A stretch of 64,000 bases of DNA from positions 3,787,001 through 3,851,000 of the forward strand of contig NZ_CP121650.1 in NCBI RefSeq assembly GCF_029714405.1, read 5' to 3'. Position 1 is the first letter of the stretch. The number at the start of each line of letters is the position of its first letter. Both the position numbers and the translations under genes were made by a program. Of the stretch, positions 62,659 to 64,000 are shown in pieces. Under the pieces are notes generated by a model. It did not search any database, had not been told where the DNA came from, and worked only from the letters and a program-made list of their open reading frames with translations. This stretch comes from Bradyrhizobium sp. CB82 (GTDB taxonomy: Bacteria > Pseudomonadota > Alphaproteobacteria > Rhizobiales > Xanthobacteraceae).

Positions 62659-63921
62659 ATGAGACGGACGTTCAAAGCTGCAATAGGAGCCGAGGTTGCC
62701 ACGTTGGCGTTGCTTGCGGGGCTCGCGTCGGCCCAGGCAGGCTCGCTGAAGATAGAGAGTTGGCGCAACGACGACGCCGACATCTGGAACTCGAAGATCA
62801 TCCCAGCCTTCAACAAGCATTATCCCGACATCAAGATCGAATTCGCGCCCTCAGCGCCCAAGGAATACAACGCCGCGCTCAACGCGCGGCTCGATGGCGG
62901 CACCGCCGGCGATCTCATCACGTGCCGTCCGTTCGACGCCTCGCTCGCGCTCTATCAGAAGCATCAGCTCGACGCGGTCGACGGCCTCAAGGGCATGGAC
63001 AATTTCTCCGATGTCGCAAAGGCCGCATGGCAAACGGACGACGGCAAAACCACCTTCTGTGTTCCGATCGCCTCCGTCATCGCCGGGTTCATCTACAACA
63101 AGGAAGCTTTCGCCAAGGTCGGCGTATCCGAGCCGAAGACGCTTGAGGAATTCCACGCTGTCCTCGAGAAGCTGAAGAAGGACGGGACCTATGTCCCGCT
63201 GGTGATGGGCACGGCTGACCAGTGGGAGGCTGCGACCATGGGATTCCAGAACATCGGTCCCGACTATTGGAAGGGCGAGACTGGTCGCGCCAATCTGATT
63301 GCGGGCAAGGAGAAGCTTACCGACCCGCAATACGTCGCAGTGTTCAAGGAGATCGCAAGCTGGGCGCCATATCTGGGATCGGGCTTCCAGGCGCAGACCT
63401 ACGCCGACAGTCAGAACCTGTTCTCGCTCGGCAAGGGTGCGATCTATGCGGCTGGCTCGTGGGATATCTCGACGTTCCGCGGCCAGGCGAAGTTCGCCAT
63501 GGGTGCATTCCCGCCGCCGCAGCCGGCCGGCACGACGGATTGTTATATCTCCGATCACACCGATATCGCGATGGGCGTCAATGCAGCGTCGAAGAACAAG
63601 GAAGACGCGAAGAAGTTCCTGGAATGGCTGACGACGCCGGAATTCGCAACGATCTACGCCAATGCGCTTCCCGGCTTCTTCTCCCTCGCCAAGAGTCCGG
63701 TGAAGGTCGAGGACGACGTCGCAGCGACGATGGTTGGATGGCGACAGACCTGCAAGTCGACCATCCGCAACTCGTATCAGATCCTGTCGCGCGGTACGCC
63801 GAATCTGGAAAACGAGCTTTGGAACGTGTCGGCGCAGGTCGTCAACGGCAAGCTGACGCCTGATGCCGCCGGCAAGCAACTGCAGGACGGCCTCGACAAG
63901 TGGTACAAGCCCGCTAAGTGA
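62659..63921 (+). CDS. ABC sugar transporter substrate-binding protein (amino-sugar locus)
   Basis: The protein is 420 residues; ATG 62659 follows AGGGAG and starts one base after the murQ stop. The signal peptide runs to about residue 26 (LLAGLASAQA). The mature start is GSLKIESWRNDDADIWNSKI, then APKEYNAALNARLDGGTAGDL and IYAAGSWDISTFRGQAK, typical of family 1 sugar-binding proteins. Cotranscription with murQ points to a GlcNAc-, MurNAc- or chitobiose-like ligand (inference). Its permeases are not in the window and probably follow past 64000. Confidence 0.88.
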   Translation: MRRTFKAAIGAEVATLALLAGLASAQAGSLKIESWRNDDADIWNSKIIPAFNKHYPDIKIEFAPSAPKEYNAALNARLDGGTAGDLITCRPFDASLALYQKHQLDAVDGLKGMDNFSDVAKAAWQTDDGKTTFCVPIASVIAGFIYNKEAFAKVGVSEPKTLEEFHAVLEKLKKDGTYVPLVMGTADQWEAATMGFQNIGPDYWKGETGRANLIAGKEKLTDPQYVAVFKEIASWAPYLGSGFQAQTYADSQNLFSLGKGAIYAAGSWDISTFRGQAKFAMGAFPPPQPAGTTDCYISDHTDIAMGVNAASKNKEDAKKFLEWLTTPEFATIYANALPGFFSLAKSPVKVEDDVAATMVGWRQTCKSTIRNSYQILSRGTPNLENELWNVSAQVVNGKLTPDAAGKQLQDGLDKWYKPAK

Positions 63922-63927
63922 CGCCAG

Positions 63928-63957
63928 TCCCTCTCCCCGCGAAAGCGGGGAGAGGGA
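63928..63957. terminator. GC hairpin with GAAA tetraloop after the binding-protein gene
   Basis: The arms TCCCTCTCCCCGC (63928-63940) and GCGGGGAGAGGGA (63945-63957) pair perfectly over 13 bases, closed by a GAAA tetraloop. It starts seven bases after the stop codon. The absence of a strict T-run means it may be an mRNA 3'-end stabiliser or dispersed palindrome rather than a full terminator, which would allow read-through into downstream permease genes. The core matches the palindrome at 8228-8252. Confidence 0.6.
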
Positions 63958-64000
63958 CCTTCCTTGTCCTATTCGATAGTTGCTGCACACTCCGCTAACA

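Overview
The window is GC-rich, almost fully coding DNA from an alphaproteobacterium. The gene repertoire, with many ABC importers for opines, amino acids and sugars, HWE-type and hybrid sensor kinases, tripartite tricarboxylate transporters and CoA-transferase/crotonase pairs, suggests Bradyrhizobium or a close relative. That placement is inferred from gene content and protein style; no database was searched. I see no transposase, integrase, phage gene, CRISPR array or rRNA. One tRNA-Gly(TCC) lies at about 24.1 kb.

Layout. 1-8.7 kb: a partial LysR regulator diverges from a polyamine-type ABC importer (binding protein, ATPase, two permeases). This is followed by a multi-subunit FAD/2Fe-2S amine dehydrogenase with two alternative catalytic subunits, and then a RidA protein. 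8.7-16.7 kb: a luciferase-like monooxygenase, a small basic protein, a UvrD-type helicase, a frame-broken membrane peptide, a YCII-domain protein, and a periplasmic binding protein divergent from a hybrid histidine kinase. 17.0-24.0 kb: a FadR-type GntR regulator divergent from a crotonase, CaiB/BaiF CoA-transferase, TctCBA importer and PdxA-family dehydrogenase operon. 24.1-34.2 kb: tRNA-Gly, a second crotonase, an isochorismatase-like hydrolase, tiny membrane ORFs, a signalling block (receiver, truncated CheB, a CheB/CheR/HWE-kinase fusion, a Crp/Fnr regulator) and a flavodoxin-fold reductase. 35.2-42.5 kb: a dipeptide-type ABC importer whose last gene is a GH51 arabinofuranosidase. 42.7-48.3 kb: one giant Ser/Thr-kinase-like, ATPase and histidine kinase protein. 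48.6-56.7 kb: a LacI regulator divergent from a sugar ABC importer and a GH31 glycosidase. 56.7-63.9 kb: an amino-sugar locus with Gfo/Idh oxidoreductase, NagA, SIS-domain deaminase/isomerase, HutC-type GntR, and sugar kinase on the minus strand. It diverges from MurQ and another sugar-binding protein.

How the genes work together. Most blocks follow one plan: a local regulator, a high-affinity periplasmic binding protein with its importer, and cytoplasmic enzymes for the imported substrate. Translational coupling (ATGA or TGATG overlaps) is very common and supports the operon calls. Palindromic candidate operators are visible before four of the catabolic blocks: 17.7, 35.1, 49.7 and 61.7 kb. 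Another palindrome lies between the binding-protein and kinase genes at 14.1 kb. The least ordinary parts are the dehydrogenase with two catalytic subunits, the dipeptide-type importer fused to arabinoside catabolism, a 10-G tract at the kinase/Crp junction, a decayed CheB, crotonases without the classical glutamates, and several tiny or frame-broken membrane-peptide genes.
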